A DNA stretch of 64,000 nucleotides from contig NZ_CP029693.1 in the NCBI RefSeq assembly GCF_003228315.1, positions 806,001 through 870,000 on the forward strand. The letters run 5' to 3'. Position numbers and translations under genes: made by a program. The DNA comes from Pseudomonas putida (lineage in GTDB: Bacteria > Pseudomonadota > Gammaproteobacteria > Pseudomonadales > Pseudomonadaceae). Below the pieces are notes generated by a model. It was given only the letters and a program-made list of their open reading frames with translations. It did not search any database and was not told the origin of the DNA. Shown here piece after piece: positions 1 to 9,552 of this stretch; position 1 is the stretch's first letter, and every line of letters starts with the position of its first letter.

Positions 1-141
1 CTAGATAACCCGACAATCCCAGAGACCCGTTAGCGCATCTCGGAAGGTAGGGATGCCACTCTCTGCTGATGCGCCGGCGCCGGTGAATACAACTACGTGC
101 TTTGCTTCCTGCAACCGCTTCACAATGGCGCTGATAGACAT
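1..141 (-). pseudogene. Sir2-type NAD-dependent deacylase, N-terminal fragment
   Basis: The reverse strand from an ATG at 139-141 reads 46 codons to a TAG at 1-3. The product starts MSISAIVKRLQEAKH and contains HVVVFTGAGASAESGIPTFR, the NAD-binding GAG-S-GIP-FR signature of Sir2 proteins. A full Sir2 enzyme has about 240 residues or more; here the reading ends in LTGLWDCRVI right after the signature, so only the first fifth is left. The sequence shows the motif directly. That it is a dead remnant is inferred from the early stop. Sequence beyond the window edge could hold more. Confidence 0.7.
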
Positions 142-1250
142 GGATTCGTATCGTGGTTTCGGCTCTGTCGAGGTTAGTGCTGAGCTGTCTCAAAGAAGAA
201 GTCAACCATGGATCTGAAGGAACGGAAACTACATATGCCTTATGACCCCATGTATCAACGGACTGTAGCTGGGTGGCTACTGCTCCCAGATTTCCTGATA
301 TGGAGGACATCAAAGTCATCGGCATTGACCTAACGAAGCAAGGAGGGCAAGCGGCGGCTAAAGCAATTGAGAGCAATCAGGCGAAGGTTAGCCAGAAAAA
401 TGATGAATCTAGTTCGTAAAGCCTGCAGCGGGAGTACGCCGCAAAAAGCCTAGCTCAATTGGCTCTCAGCTCTTAAGAAACAGTCTCTGCGCTACAGGAG
501 TCCGGGCAACTTAACCTGAACGTGCAATCTCTTAGACTCCGCTGTCCTCACCTGGAAGCAATTGGAGCTCCGTGTGGACTTCATCACTGATATCTGCAGA
601 GCTCTCCTTTTGCCCGTAGCGCTTCTCCAAATAGGCCCTAACGTACTACTTGCGCTGCATCTCTTTGAGATCTCTAGCGCTCATTTTGGCGATTATTTCA
701 CGCTTACTGTTAAATAGAATGCGTGGCTTTAGCGAGTTCAACCGTCTTGCCGACAGCCAAACTTCAAAGTTCAATCGTCCCTCCATGTAATCCTTTACTA
801 GAACGACACCGACGAATCACATATATTAAAATGCCATACGAATCATACCTGTAACAATTAAATTCTCACAAGCAGATGGGGAATTCTGACAATACTTTTA
901 TATTGCTTTGGATCTCAAAGCAAAAAATAAAATTACAAATATTGCCAGATTGGCAATTGATTAAAAATAAACAGCTAGCACCAACTACCATCTCACCGTC
1001 CAACCTATTGATTTTACTCTACTAGCCATCTCCATAAAAACCAATCAAAATAAATTGACAGCGCGCAGATTGAAAAAAAATCTACGAGCGGGCGAAATAG
1101 ACTCTGTTGGGCGCTGGTAAGGTAATTTAATTTTTCCGCAATTCTACGAGGCTCATGAAGCGAAGATTTGCACCTTGACTCTTCTAGAAACAAACCTAGG
1201 CTAGTAATCTGGATTAAAAATTTAATTCGAGTACTAGAGGGAATTCAAAA
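142..1250. other. AT-rich stretch without an intact gene
   Basis: I see no convincing intact gene here. A 39-residue reading (ATG at 300, stop at 417-419; MEDIKVIGIDLTKQ...) has coding character but no recognisable family. The part from about 790 to 1250 is strongly AT-rich with many A/T runs and could be promoter-like or eroded DNA. It ends in a possible ribosome site (GAGGGA) before the ATG at 1251. Confidence 0.4.
532..786 (-). pseudogene. Unrecognised degenerate ORF with an internal TAG
   Basis: On the reverse strand an 85-codon frame runs from the ATG at 784-786 to a TAA at 532-534, interrupted by one TAG at 646-648. The reading is charged and protein-like (starts MEGRLNFEVWLSARRLNSLK; after the stop YVRAYLEKRYGQKES). 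I do not recognise a family. One internal stop in an otherwise open frame fits a decaying gene, in line with the other remnants nearby. Confidence 0.3.
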
Positions 1251-1754
1251 ATGAATGAGGAAAAACATCCCACTTCACTAAACGGTGGCATACATCTAAA
1301 TGAAACCCCGTACAAGCTCAATCAGCTTCCATACAAGCCGATTATCACAATCGCCGTCGATAAATTTACTCAAAGCATTATTGCCTTCTCAATCCAGGTA
1401 ACACCGATCGCGACAAACTTTCAGATTCATACTCGTCAACTGAAAGCGGTGCCTATCAACTATGTTCGAAATGCAATGGCACGCCAGTTTGCTGGCAGCT
1501 CAGGCTACTTCAGCGTTTGCAGTTCGCCCGACCTCAGTACTGCCAGCTATCTTAACGCAATGAAAAAGTATGGTTTGCAACCAAAGCTAGTTTGGGATAA
1601 TTCAGTAGTTCAAGGAGCCAAAATCGAGCGCATTCTGGTAGACGTTTTTTTGACACTATCACAGTCCCTTCGCGGAAATACCAGACCTTCGCCTAAAACT
1701 CATTCGTTTGGTGAGCTGTGGCGGCAGGGCAGCCACCGCTTCCCGCCGAAATAA
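1251..1754 (+). pseudogene. TnsB/Mu-type (rve-fold) transposase remnant
   Basis: A 167-residue frame. Residues about 29-48 (YKPIITIAVDKFTQSIIAFS) resemble the first catalytic strand of rve/DDE integrase cores, where an Asp is followed by a Thr/Arg-rich turn and an I-x-G/A-F strand. Residues about 105-117 (YGLQPKLVWDNS) resemble the second catalytic Asp region. After KIERILVDVF the pattern breaks up, and no third acidic residue or C-terminal domain is visible. Intact TnsB/TniA/MuA-type proteins are 500-700 residues, so this is a short remnant. A ribosome site (GAGGGA) precedes the ATG. The family call is from motif appearance only. Confidence 0.45.
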
Positions 1755-3263
1755 TATCGATTATTGAAGATGCTCATGTGCTCAGCATTCCATGCAATGG
1801 GGTTGAGCACGTGAAGCGAACACCAGTAATTAGTACTACCTCTTATGGACATTCTACGCAGCTGGGTTCGTACGGTACCCTTTAAGGACGGGACGTAATG
1901 CTGTTATACCAACCTCCTGGGCATAGAAATCAAACAATCTAACTGACATGAGATATTACAAGGCGATGACAGAAATGGTCGCCACGCAGAGTGTACCTTT
2001 CAGTTTTCGTAGGGTTGTAATGGGTTAGGTAGTAATTTCGAGCTCACTGTAGGGGCGCACTAATCAGCGCTAGGAGCGCTAAAGAGCTCTTCGTAACGGT
2101 GTAGATCCCAAGCCCTCAGACTCAATAGCGACAAGCCTTCGGAGACGCATCAATTGAGAAGACGCTCGAGATGTATGGCCTCAAAGTAATAAGACGCACT
2201 GGCTTACGCAGGAGGCTAGCTGAGGGCTATGCATCGCTGGCAGTACTATAAGCTAACAAATGGAAAGCAGGACTCACCTACAGCTTCAAGCCGAGCTAGC
2301 AGTTCGTTATTATCCGGAAATTAATCCAAACCAGAGGGGCGCCGCTGGGCGTACGGGCAATACATCGGAAAAGGGACAACAGCGACAGCAAGGGGACACC
2401 AGCATCGTGAGATCATGGATAGAGTTTCGAATATTGTAGACGCTGGCGAAATGCGTACTGGGTGACACTGATTAATGAGTGCGAACCTCCGGACTAGGAG
2501 GGGCACTCTTGGTTAACTCATTGATATTCAACCCCACACAGGTTCATGAAAAAACCGACACAGAATCGTGAAAATGAACACCTGCCAGACAAGAAATTGC
2601 TGGCATTACCATTTGCTGACAAATGGATAGCAGGATGCGTCTACAGATTCGAGCCTGGCGAGCACATCAACATTTGCAGGAAATTGACAAAGGCGCGACG
2701 GACGGAACATTGGAAAAGGGTCAAACTGTGACGCCATCTAGACACCAGCACCGTAAAATTACGAACGTTATCACAGATTATAGACTCTCATAGGACTCGC
2801 TCCACGTAACACATAAGGCTTAAATTGCCCGCACGACATGAGGGCTTTCCGAGCTTGGCTGCACGTCAATTGAAGACAAAAACGTGGTGCTAGCACCGTG
2901 GAAGCTTGTAGCAGTGGATGCGTAAGGAAGGGCGTGTTTGTAGGAAAATTACCACCCTGCCGGGGTGATTGGGAACCGAGAGGTGCATATTGCTCGGCGT
3001 CCTAAAGTGACAATATTCGAAAAAAATCTTAAACCCACAATAGGAGTCGATAAAAATCGGCATAGCGAGTCGGGGAACTCGGTCACAGCGCGTCCAGATG
3101 CTCAAATATCTTTGATAAACCGCGACTTAAATTGGCTTAGAGGCGCGCGGTGCAGCGGCGCGACTCGCTGGTTCAGCATCGTAGGGCTGCCTCGTGTCCT
3201 TTCGAGCGCTAATCTGATGCGCTAGAATCGAGGCTAGTACTCGCGCGAAGGAGCTGGTAAGCC
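1755..3263. other. 1.5-kb decayed stretch, no supported gene
   Basis: Only short readings are found (for example 61 codons at 2546-2731, starting MKKPTQNRENEHLP, no family recognised). Stops are frequent in all frames. Together with the transposase remnant before it, this looks like the eroded body of an old mobile element. The last 60 bases lead into the MvaT-like pair, with AAGGAG at about 3246-3251. Confidence 0.4.
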
Positions 3264-3656
3264 ATGTCTAGATCTCACGAGTTTTTAGCCCTTAGGCAGG
3301 CGGAAAGTCGTTTGGCTGAAGCCACCAGCGAGGTAGAGAAAATTCGCGCCTCTCGTGACTTTATACTTGATGAGCAATTTTTCAAGGCTTTACACAATTT
3401 GATGAATGCGTATGGTTTCAATGCTCCAGATGTTGCACGACTGCTACTTGCTCGTGACCCTGATATCAACTCTCCAGAACATGATAACTCCACTATGTCT
3501 TATCTGGAAAATTTAAGCGAGTTAGTTATTCTGGACGAGAATCACATCAACCAACCCGAGCCGGCGGACATTTGTTATGAGGGGTACAGTCCGAAAGAGT
3601 TTCGAACACGCATTCAAGCTTCAAAAACTAACAAAACCAACTCGTACGAGGGATGA
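3264..3656 (+). CDS. MvaT-like protein lacking the DNA-binding domain
   Basis: 130 residues. Residues about 5-62 form an amphipathic coiled-coil and short helical segment (RQAESRLAEATSEVEKIRAS, then ALHNLMNAYGFNAPDVARLL) that matches the layout of the MvaT/MvaU oligomerisation domain and parallels the next gene. The C-terminal half does not contain the NPHTG...GGNH...LK-WK motif by which MvaT proteins bind AT-rich DNA; it ends in an unrelated 60-residue tail. It lies 29 bases before the full MvaT-like gene on the same strand, probably one transcript. Inference: it could form mixed oligomers with MvaT proteins and weaken or redirect silencing, as truncated H-NS-family proteins do. It could also be a degraded duplicate. 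Confidence 0.6.
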   Translation: MSRSHEFLALRQAESRLAEATSEVEKIRASRDFILDEQFFKALHNLMNAYGFNAPDVARLLLARDPDINSPEHDNSTMSYLENLSELVILDENHINQPEPADICYEGYSPKEFRTRIQASKTNKTNSYEG

Positions 3657-3685
3657 AGTTAAGAGAGCTGTAGTGAGGTGGCGTT

Positions 3686-4096
3686 GTGAAAAAGATAACC
3701 GAAGTTTTTCAAATCAACCGTCGCATTCAGTCAGAGTATCAAACTGCTGCTGCCTTGTTACGCGATGCAGAAGTCATACGCGCTTTACGTTTTCTAAACG
3801 ACCTTGACGTGTTAGCCGAAAAATTTCAATTTACGCCTCGTGACATACTTATGTATCTCGCGCCTCGAAAGGAATCCTCCCAGCCGACTCATGCTGGCCA
3901 AAGTGTGATAGAGAAATTGTCGGCGAAAGTGTCCGCTACGAAATCTACACGCCGTCCACGGGAATATCCTGTCAAACGCTACGAGAACCCTCATACCGGC
4001 GATGTGATAGAGACCCGGGGCGGAAACCACACTGTGCTCAAAAAGTGGAAGTCCACCTACGGCGGCGCCGTGGTTGAACGATGGCGAGTCTACTGA
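3686..4096 (+). CDS. MvaT/MvaU-type H-NS-family nucleoid protein
   Basis: 136 residues from a GTG start at 3686 with GAGGTGG a few bases upstream. Residues about 8-58 are the helical oligomerisation part (IQSEYQTAAALLRDAEVIRA). A basic linker (KSTRRPREYPVKR) is followed by YENPHTGDVIETRGGNHTVL and KKWKSTYGG, the conserved C-terminal DNA-binding module of Pseudomonas MvaT, MvaU and Pmr. These proteins coat AT-rich horizontally acquired DNA and silence it. It sits in an AT-richer accessory flank directly after a paralogue without this module. Family assignment is firm; its targets are unknown. Confidence 0.88.
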   Translation: MKKITEVFQINRRIQSEYQTAAALLRDAEVIRALRFLNDLDVLAEKFQFTPRDILMYLAPRKESSQPTHAGQSVIEKLSAKVSATKSTRRPREYPVKRYENPHTGDVIETRGGNHTVLKKWKSTYGGAVVERWRVY

Positions 4097-4165
4097 GAAA
4101 AGCTGCTTTCGGTCGTTGCTCGACAGGCCAGGAGGGGAAGGGTGCTGATCCAGCTCTCAGGAACA

Positions 4166-4592
4166 TTATCCACTGTTCCCACTACGGTAAACGTTAAGCG
4201 AAGCGAGTCGAGCCGAGCGGCGCACCATACTGAATGAAAGTTTCCGAAAACAGTCTGCCGACGCAGCGATACTGGGATCGTCGTCAGCACGCGCTGCATC
4301 AGCAACAAGTACACGAATTACCTCCACGTAGTTTGACATGGAATTATATTTATAGCCGTCAACCTCACTAAGGTGAGGGAACAGTGGCAGATTCGGCATT
4401 GCGCGGATCAGATCCACTTGTCGTGACTGCAGGTACCTTTCAATCAATGGACTCATAGTTGCGGGTAAACGTAACCAGCTATCCGATACGCCGCTGGATG
4501 ACGCTGAAAGGCTCCAGTCTCCATCAGTCTCGTGCCTTAGGCGGTCGAGTGTGACCTGCTCGCTTGGGCTACCCACTACTTGCTTTGCAGTC
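4166..4592 (-). pseudogene. Tyrosine-recombinase-like gene, 3' half (split by transposon)
   Basis: The reverse-strand frame entering from the transposon end continues the gene whose 5' half is at 47238-48042. Removing the transposon and one CAGTC copy joins the halves in frame (ARYTNLT then AKQVVGS), giving 1227 nt, 408 residues plus stop. This half holds a WLRLPATMSPLIERYL segment and LPLFP, like the central part of integrase catalytic domains, and near the end SFSMVRRS in the position of the usual HxLRHT box: the Arg is kept, the His is not. No nucleophilic Tyr region follows before the stop at 4166. It may be a divergent or already damaged integrase. Confidence 0.6.
4588..4592. repeat. Target-site duplication, left copy (CAGTC)
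   Basis: CAGTC directly outside the left inverted repeat equals CAGTC at 47238-47242 directly outside the right one. A 5-bp duplication is the rule for Tn3-family transposition. Confidence 0.9.
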
Positions 4593-4640
4593 GGGGTCAT
4601 GCCGAGATAAGGCAAAAATTAGGACATTCGTTCTGTAAAT
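4593..4640 (+). repeat. Left inverted repeat of the Tn4651-family transposon
   Basis: Begins GGGGTCATGCCGAGATAAGG. Forty-two bases match the inverted right copy (47190-47237) exactly, then one mismatch and five more matches. It lies about 100 bp before tnpA. Confidence 0.92.
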
Positions 4641-4743
4641 CTATGATTTAAAAGGGTATTAGAGAGGCCATGGCTTGCTGATCATCCACCGTCTGGCTAG
4701 CCGTCTATGCTGATGCTTTTGCCTTGCTTGGGGGATGTGTTCA

Positions 4744-7700
4744 ATGGCATCGGTGGAAAGAACAGCCTACCCGATCTTGCCCAGTCAGCTACCGGCCAAG
4801 GAGCTTCATCGAAGCTATTCCCTGTCTGATTCAGAGATCGAATGGGTCAACAACACCGCTAAGAGTCCAGCGCTCTCGATTGGGCTGGCAATCCAGTTAA
4901 AGGTGTTTCAGCAGTTGCACTATTTCGTTCCGTTCGAGGAGCTTCCTCAGGAACTAATCAGTCATGTCCGGCAATGCCTCCGCTACGGCGCGCGAATAGC
5001 TCCACGCTATAGCAATCCCCGCACCCTTTACCGGCACCAAGCAGCGGTACGGCAGTACCTGCAGGTTACCCCCTTCTACAGCAGCGACGGGCTAGCGGTC
5101 ACTGAGCAGATCGCACGTGACTGCGCTTTAGTTCTTGAGCAGCGAGTCGATCTCATCAATGCCATGCTTGATGAGCTGATTCAGCGTGGCTATGAGCTTC
5201 CGGCTTATTCGACGCTCAACAACCTCGCAGAAACTGCCTTGGCGAGTACCCAGGAAGTTACCTTCAACCTAGTCGTGACTCGAGCGCCAATCGAGGTGAT
5301 CTACAAGCTGAAGGAGCTGCTTGACACCGACTTCGGCCGGCGCCAGAGCGATTTCAATGCGCTGAAACAGGCACCCAAGAAGCCATCTCGCAAGCACCTG
5401 GAGGTGCTGATCGACCACCTGGCCTGGCTAGAGAGCTTCGGGGACCTGGAGGCCATTTTTGAGGGGATCGTCGATGCCAAGATTCGCCACTTTGCTGCCC
5501 AAGCTGCTGCGTCGGACGTCGCCGAGCTGAAGGACTGCTCGCTGCCGAAGCGCTACACGCTAATGCTGGCCTTGATCTACCGCATGCGCGTACGGACCCG
5601 TGATCACCTGGCCGAGATGTTCATCCGACGGATATCGACGATCCATAAACGCGCCAAGGAGGAATTGGAGCAAATCCAGGCGCGGCAACGCCAGAAGCTG
5701 GAGCAATTGGCGGCGACCCTGGACGGCGTGGTGCAGATTCTTGTTCAAGAACCGGATGACCAGGAAGCTGGCAGCCTGATTCGAGAATACCTCTCCCCCG
5801 ATGGCAATCTGGATCGCTTGCGCGAGACGTGCGCCGAAGTCCAAGCTACTGGCGGTAATAACTACCTGCCGCTGATCTGGAAGCACTTCAGGTCCCATCG
5901 CTCACTATTATTCCGTCTCAGTCACCTTCTCCAACTGGAGCCCACGACTCAGGATCGATCGCTGGTTCAGGCACTGGAATTGATCCAGGACAGCGAGAAT
6001 CTACACCGCGAATGGATCGACGAGCACGTCGATTTGTCGTTTGCGTCGGAGCGCTGGGTCAAGGTCGTTCGTCGTCCTTCCAGTGAGGGGCCACCGACCA
6101 ACCGGCGCTATCTAGAAGTTTGCGTATTCTCCTACCTGGCCAGCGAGCTGCGATCCGGTGACATGTGCGTACAAGGGTCGGAATCCTTCGCCGATTACCG
6201 CAAGCAGTTACTGCCTTGGGAAGAGTGTCTCCAGCGACTACCAGTCTACTGCGAGAAAGTGGGTCTGCCTGCCAACGCGACGGAATTTGTCGCCTCGCTC
6301 AAGAGCCAGTTGGAAGAAACCGCACAGCAACTGGATGACAAGTTTCCCTCCTGTCGGGGGGATGTGTCGATCAACGAGGCCGGCGAACCGGTACTGCGTC
6401 GTGTAACAGCACGGGACATCCCACTTTCGGCCATCTCGCTGCAGACAGCGCTTATGCAGCGCATGCCGGCTAGGCATGTGCTGGACATCATGGCCAACAT
6501 CGAACATTGGATTCAGTTCACTCGGCATTTCGGCCCCATGTCCGGCAACGAGCCAAAGCTCAAAGAGCCGGCCGAGCGCTATCTGATGACTATCTTCGCC
6601 ATGGGCTGCAACCTGGGCCCTAACCAGGCCGCACGGCATCTGGCCGGTAATGTCACGCCACACATGCTGTCCTATACGAATCGCCGTCACCTCTCGCTGG
6701 AGAAGTTGGACAAAGCTAACCGCGAGCTGGTGGAGCTCTACTTGCAACTTGACCTGCCTAAGCTCTGGGGCGATGGCAAGGCGGTGGCCGCGGACGGTAC
6801 TCAGTTCGACTTCTATGATGACAACCTGCTAGCCGGCTACCACTTCCGCTACCGCAAGATGGGGGCCGTGGCTTATCGGCATGTGGCCAACAACTACATC
6901 GCGGTGTTCCAGCACTTCATCCCACCTGGTATCTGGGAGGCGATTTACGTAATTGAGGGGCTGCTCAAGGCTGATCTCAGTGTCGAGGCAGACACTGTGT
7001 ATTCCGATACTCAGGGGCAATCGGCGACGGTCTTTGCCTTCACCCATCTGCTGGGCATCAACCTGATGCCACGTATTCGCAACTGGCGGGACCTGGTGAT
7101 GTGCCGGCCGGATCGCGGCGCTTCGTACAAGCATATCAACCGTCTGTTCACCGACACTGCCGACTGGAACCTGATCGAAACCCACTGGCAGGATTTGATG
7201 CAGGTCGCGCTGTCTATCCAGGCCGGCAAAATCTCCTCGTCTATGCTGCTGCGAAAACTCGGTTCCTACAGCCGGCGTAACAAGCTCTACCATGCGGCAC
7301 AGGCACTGGGCAGCGTGATCCGTACGATCTTCCTGCTCAACTGGATCGGCAGTCGCGAGTTGCGCCAGGAGGTCACCGCGAACACCAACAAGATCGAGTC
7401 CTACAACGGTTTCTCCAAGTGGCTATCCTTCGGCGGCGATGTGATCGCCGAGAACGATCCGGACGAGCAGCAGAAACGCCTGCGCTACAACGACATGGTG
7501 GCCTCGTCGGTGATCCTGCAGAACACCGTGGACATGATGCGCATCCTGCAGAAACTGGCCCGCGAGGGCTGGCAGTTCACCGATGAAGACGTGTCGTTCC
7601 TCAGTCCCTACCTGACCAGCAACGTCAAGCGCTTCGGTGAGTTCAACCTCAAGCTCAATCGGCCACCGGAGCCCTGGATCAAGGATTCGGTGTTTCAACA

Positions 7701-7761
7701 AGCCGCTGGCTCGCTGCGGGTCAGCACGACCCGCCAGGCCGATACCGAGATGACCTCATGA
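4744..7761 (+). CDS. tnpA: Tn3-family transposase, Tn4651 subgroup
   Basis: 1005 residues from the ATG at 4744, which has GGGGGA at a good distance; an ATG at 4735 is also open. It cuts and joins at the 48-bp ends and makes cointegrates. The N-terminal half carries the DUF4158-type end-binding part. The C-terminal DDE domain shows VAADGTQFDFY (Asp about 684), VYSDTQGQS (Asp about 755) and TNKIESYNGFSKW (Glu about 885). Length is normal for the family and the frame is intact. Its 3' end overlaps tnpC by 4 bp (ATGA). Placement next to the left repeat and pairing with tnpC identify it as the transposase of the outer element. Confidence 0.95.
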   Translation: MASVERTAYPILPSQLPAKELHRSYSLSDSEIEWVNNTAKSPALSIGLAIQLKVFQQLHYFVPFEELPQELISHVRQCLRYGARIAPRYSNPRTLYRHQAAVRQYLQVTPFYSSDGLAVTEQIARDCALVLEQRVDLINAMLDELIQRGYELPAYSTLNNLAETALASTQEVTFNLVVTRAPIEVIYKLKELLDTDFGRRQSDFNALKQAPKKPSRKHLEVLIDHLAWLESFGDLEAIFEGIVDAKIRHFAAQAAASDVAELKDCSLPKRYTLMLALIYRMRVRTRDHLAEMFIRRISTIHKRAKEELEQIQARQRQKLEQLAATLDGVVQILVQEPDDQEAGSLIREYLSPDGNLDRLRETCAEVQATGGNNYLPLIWKHFRSHRSLLFRLSHLLQLEPTTQDRSLVQALELIQDSENLHREWIDEHVDLSFASERWVKVVRRPSSEGPPTNRRYLEVCVFSYLASELRSGDMCVQGSESFADYRKQLLPWEECLQRLPVYCEKVGLPANATEFVASLKSQLEETAQQLDDKFPSCRGDVSINEAGEPVLRRVTARDIPLSAISLQTALMQRMPARHVLDIMANIEHWIQFTRHFGPMSGNEPKLKEPAERYLMTIFAMGCNLGPNQAARHLAGNVTPHMLSYTNRRHLSLEKLDKANRELVELYLQLDLPKLWGDGKAVAADGTQFDFYDDNLLAGYHFRYRKMGAVAYRHVANNYIAVFQHFIPPGIWEAIYVIEGLLKADLSVEADTVYSDTQGQSATVFAFTHLLGINLMPRIRNWRDLVMCRPDRGASYKHINRLFTDTADWNLIETHWQDLMQVALSIQAGKISSSMLLRKLGSYSRRNKLYHAAQALGSVIRTIFLLNWIGSRELRQEVTANTNKIESYNGFSKWLSFGGDVIAENDPDEQQKRLRYNDMVASSVILQNTVDMMRILQKLAREGWQFTDEDVSFLSPYLTSNVKRFGEFNLKLNRPPEPWIKDSVFQQAAGSLRVSTTRQADTEMTS

Positions 7762-8147
7762 TCAACATATCTCCCACATCTTTTCGCGTTACGCCGTGTG
7801 GAGAGGTGGACGTCGCAGCATTGGACAAGCTTCGCAACAGCTTCTACACGTCACAGCTACTTGAACTTGTCGATCGACTGGACACTAGCCTGGCTGAGGT
7901 GGGTGGGATGATTGCTGTACGCGACGACTTGCTGAAGCTGCATACGATGGCTCAGGCGTTGGTCGAAGGCACTCTACCGCCGGTTACGACCGAGGAATCC
8001 TGCGTCTGGGAGGTAGCCGAATCAGTGCTATTAGATCTTGAGACGTTGAGCTCCTGGATTCGCACTGCTCAGATGATGATCGCGCCGTTGGTCGATCTGG
8101 TGCCAAAGCATAGAGTCATTGAGTCGCCAGATCGCGAAGGCAACTGA
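7758..8147 (+). CDS. tnpC: TnpC-like regulator of transposase
   Basis: 129 residues, starting inside the tnpA stop (ATGA overlap), so the two are translationally coupled. In Tn4652 the small gene at this position, tnpC, lowers TnpA amounts after transcription; I assign the name from position and size. The product is acidic and helical (LDKLRNSFYTSQLLELVDRL, SWIRTAQMMIAPLVDLV) with no known catalytic motif. Confidence 0.72.
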   Translation: MINISPTSFRVTPCGEVDVAALDKLRNSFYTSQLLELVDRLDTSLAEVGGMIAVRDDLLKLHTMAQALVEGTLPPVTTEESCVWEVAESVLLDLETLSSWIRTAQMMIAPLVDLVPKHRVIESPDREGN

Positions 8148-8791
8148 GCAGGTAATTACCGGAGATAGATCAGCGTTCTGGCTGACTCGGGCTTTTACAC
8201 TGCGCAATCGGTTTGATTGGAATCCATAAGTGGAAGCTCGCTCTGAAAATTTGTGATCGAGAACTGGCCATTTTTTGCCAAGATGCCCAATTGCTCCTGA
8301 GGTGAGGTCGATACCTACCGGGCTGAAGGGCCTGGCTATATCGATGTCGGTTTGCCTACGACATGCGCAAACGCAATGAGCGTATTGCGTACCATGGAGC
8401 TGACCACCAGCAAATTGCCGTCAGCTTCAATAACCCACCTGGAGATAATGAGCGGCTTGCGATGCGCAATGCTTACGACGATTTTCGCGTCACGATCAAA
8501 GTTGGTATCGAGGACACGATCCTCAATGAAACCGTGGTGCGGTTCCATGACGGCATCTCGGTCGGCTAACAGCTTTTTGTAACGCAACCAACCGAACTCC
8601 TGCGAAACATCGAGCCCGTCCACGCCCTGTGTCACGATATCCGCCGGCGCAGGGGTTAAGCTTCGCGCCATCACTAAATTGGCGCAGGGAGTATCTGTTG
8701 GTCGGTAGCTGCCTATCATATAAAGCCGCCCGCCCTTCCGGAACGGTTGTTCGTTTTAGCGGAAACGTTCACTGGCTTGGCATCACCGTAA
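8148..8791. other. Junction stretch between tnpC and the sulfur module
   Basis: No gene is supported. Both strands carry medium-length open frames at 8336-8719, but none shows a family motif, a good ribosome site and coding bias together. A 68-codon forward reading (8363-8569, ending ETVVRFHDGISVG) is the most protein-like and may be a relic of a gene lost when the sulfur module was acquired. Confidence 0.35.
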
Positions 8792-9541
8792 TCAGCCCTG
8801 AGGACTGCGCTCAACCTGTTCGCAATAGCGACGGAAATTATCCGTCAGGTCGGGTGGGCAGACGCCGCACAGGCGATTTCCAGGCACGGCGTGATCGATG
8901 AACGCGGGATAGGGCAAGTTCAATTCCGCCATAATTTCTCGGAAGCGCTCCAGGGTGATCGCTTCACCGAGTCGGGGGTTGCGCTGCTTTTCCTGGGCGA
9001 TGGTCGAGACTCGACGACCGCTGTAGTCATGGCCGGGATAGACCAGGGTGTCGTCTGGCAGCGTGAGCAGCTTGTTTCTAACGCTGTGAAACAGATCGTC
9101 GGCGCTGCCGTTCTGAAAGTCGGTCCTACCGCAGCCGTCGATGAGTAATGCATCACCGCTGAACAGGCGATCACCGAGGAGATAGGCAAAGTGCCCGTCG
9201 GTGTGCCCGGGGGTATGCAAGGGTGTGAACTGCAGGCTGCCGACGATGAAAGGAACACCGTCCTCAATGCCCACATCCGTGCAGGGCAATTTGTCGATAG
9301 CCGGCCCCGCGATACGGCAGCCGGTCTGCTTCTTCAGTTCCAGCGCGGCGGTGATGTGGTCGGCATGTATGTGGGTGTCCAAGGTGAACGCCAGCTGCAG
9401 GTCCAGCCTGGCTAGCTCGGCCAGGTCGCGGTCCGTTGCGGAAATGACCGGGTCGATGAGCACGGCCTGGCCGGTGCCCTCGCACCCGAGCAAGTAGGTA
9501 TAGGTGGACGACACGGGCTCGAACAGCTGGCGAAATATCAT
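8792..9541 (-). CDS. Persulfide dioxygenase (ETHE1/Blh-type, metallo-beta-lactamase fold)
   Basis: 249 residues from the ATG at 9541 (MIFRQLFEPVSSTYTYLLG). It probably oxidises glutathione persulfide to sulfite. Metal ligands are visible in order: DTHIHADH (HxHxDH, about residues 55-62), TPGHTDGH, the bridging Asp in LFSGDALL, and YPGHDY. The size and the early SSTYTYLL motif match single-domain ETHE1-like enzymes; no rhodanese domain is fused. It lies 11 bp after the DUF2892 gene on the same strand and is divergent from the BigR-like regulator, the usual arrangement of sulfide-detoxification operons. A longer frame upstream exists but has no better start. Confidence 0.9.
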   Translation of the reverse strand: MIFRQLFEPVSSTYTYLLGCEGTGQAVLIDPVISATDRDLAELARLDLQLAFTLDTHIHADHITAALELKKQTGCRIAGPAIDKLPCTDVGIEDGVPFIVGSLQFTPLHTPGHTDGHFAYLLGDRLFSGDALLIDGCGRTDFQNGSADDLFHSVRNKLLTLPDDTLVYPGHDYSGRRVSTIAQEKQRNPRLGEAITLERFREIMAELNLPYPAFIDHAVPGNRLCGVCPPDLTDNFRRYCEQVERSPQG

Positions 9542-9552
9542 GATGGTCTCGG

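Noticed and set aside
8336..8719. A 127-codon reverse ORF between tnpC and the sulfur module
   Set aside because: No family motif, no clear ribosome site, and an overlapping forward frame is equally open; coding cannot be supported.
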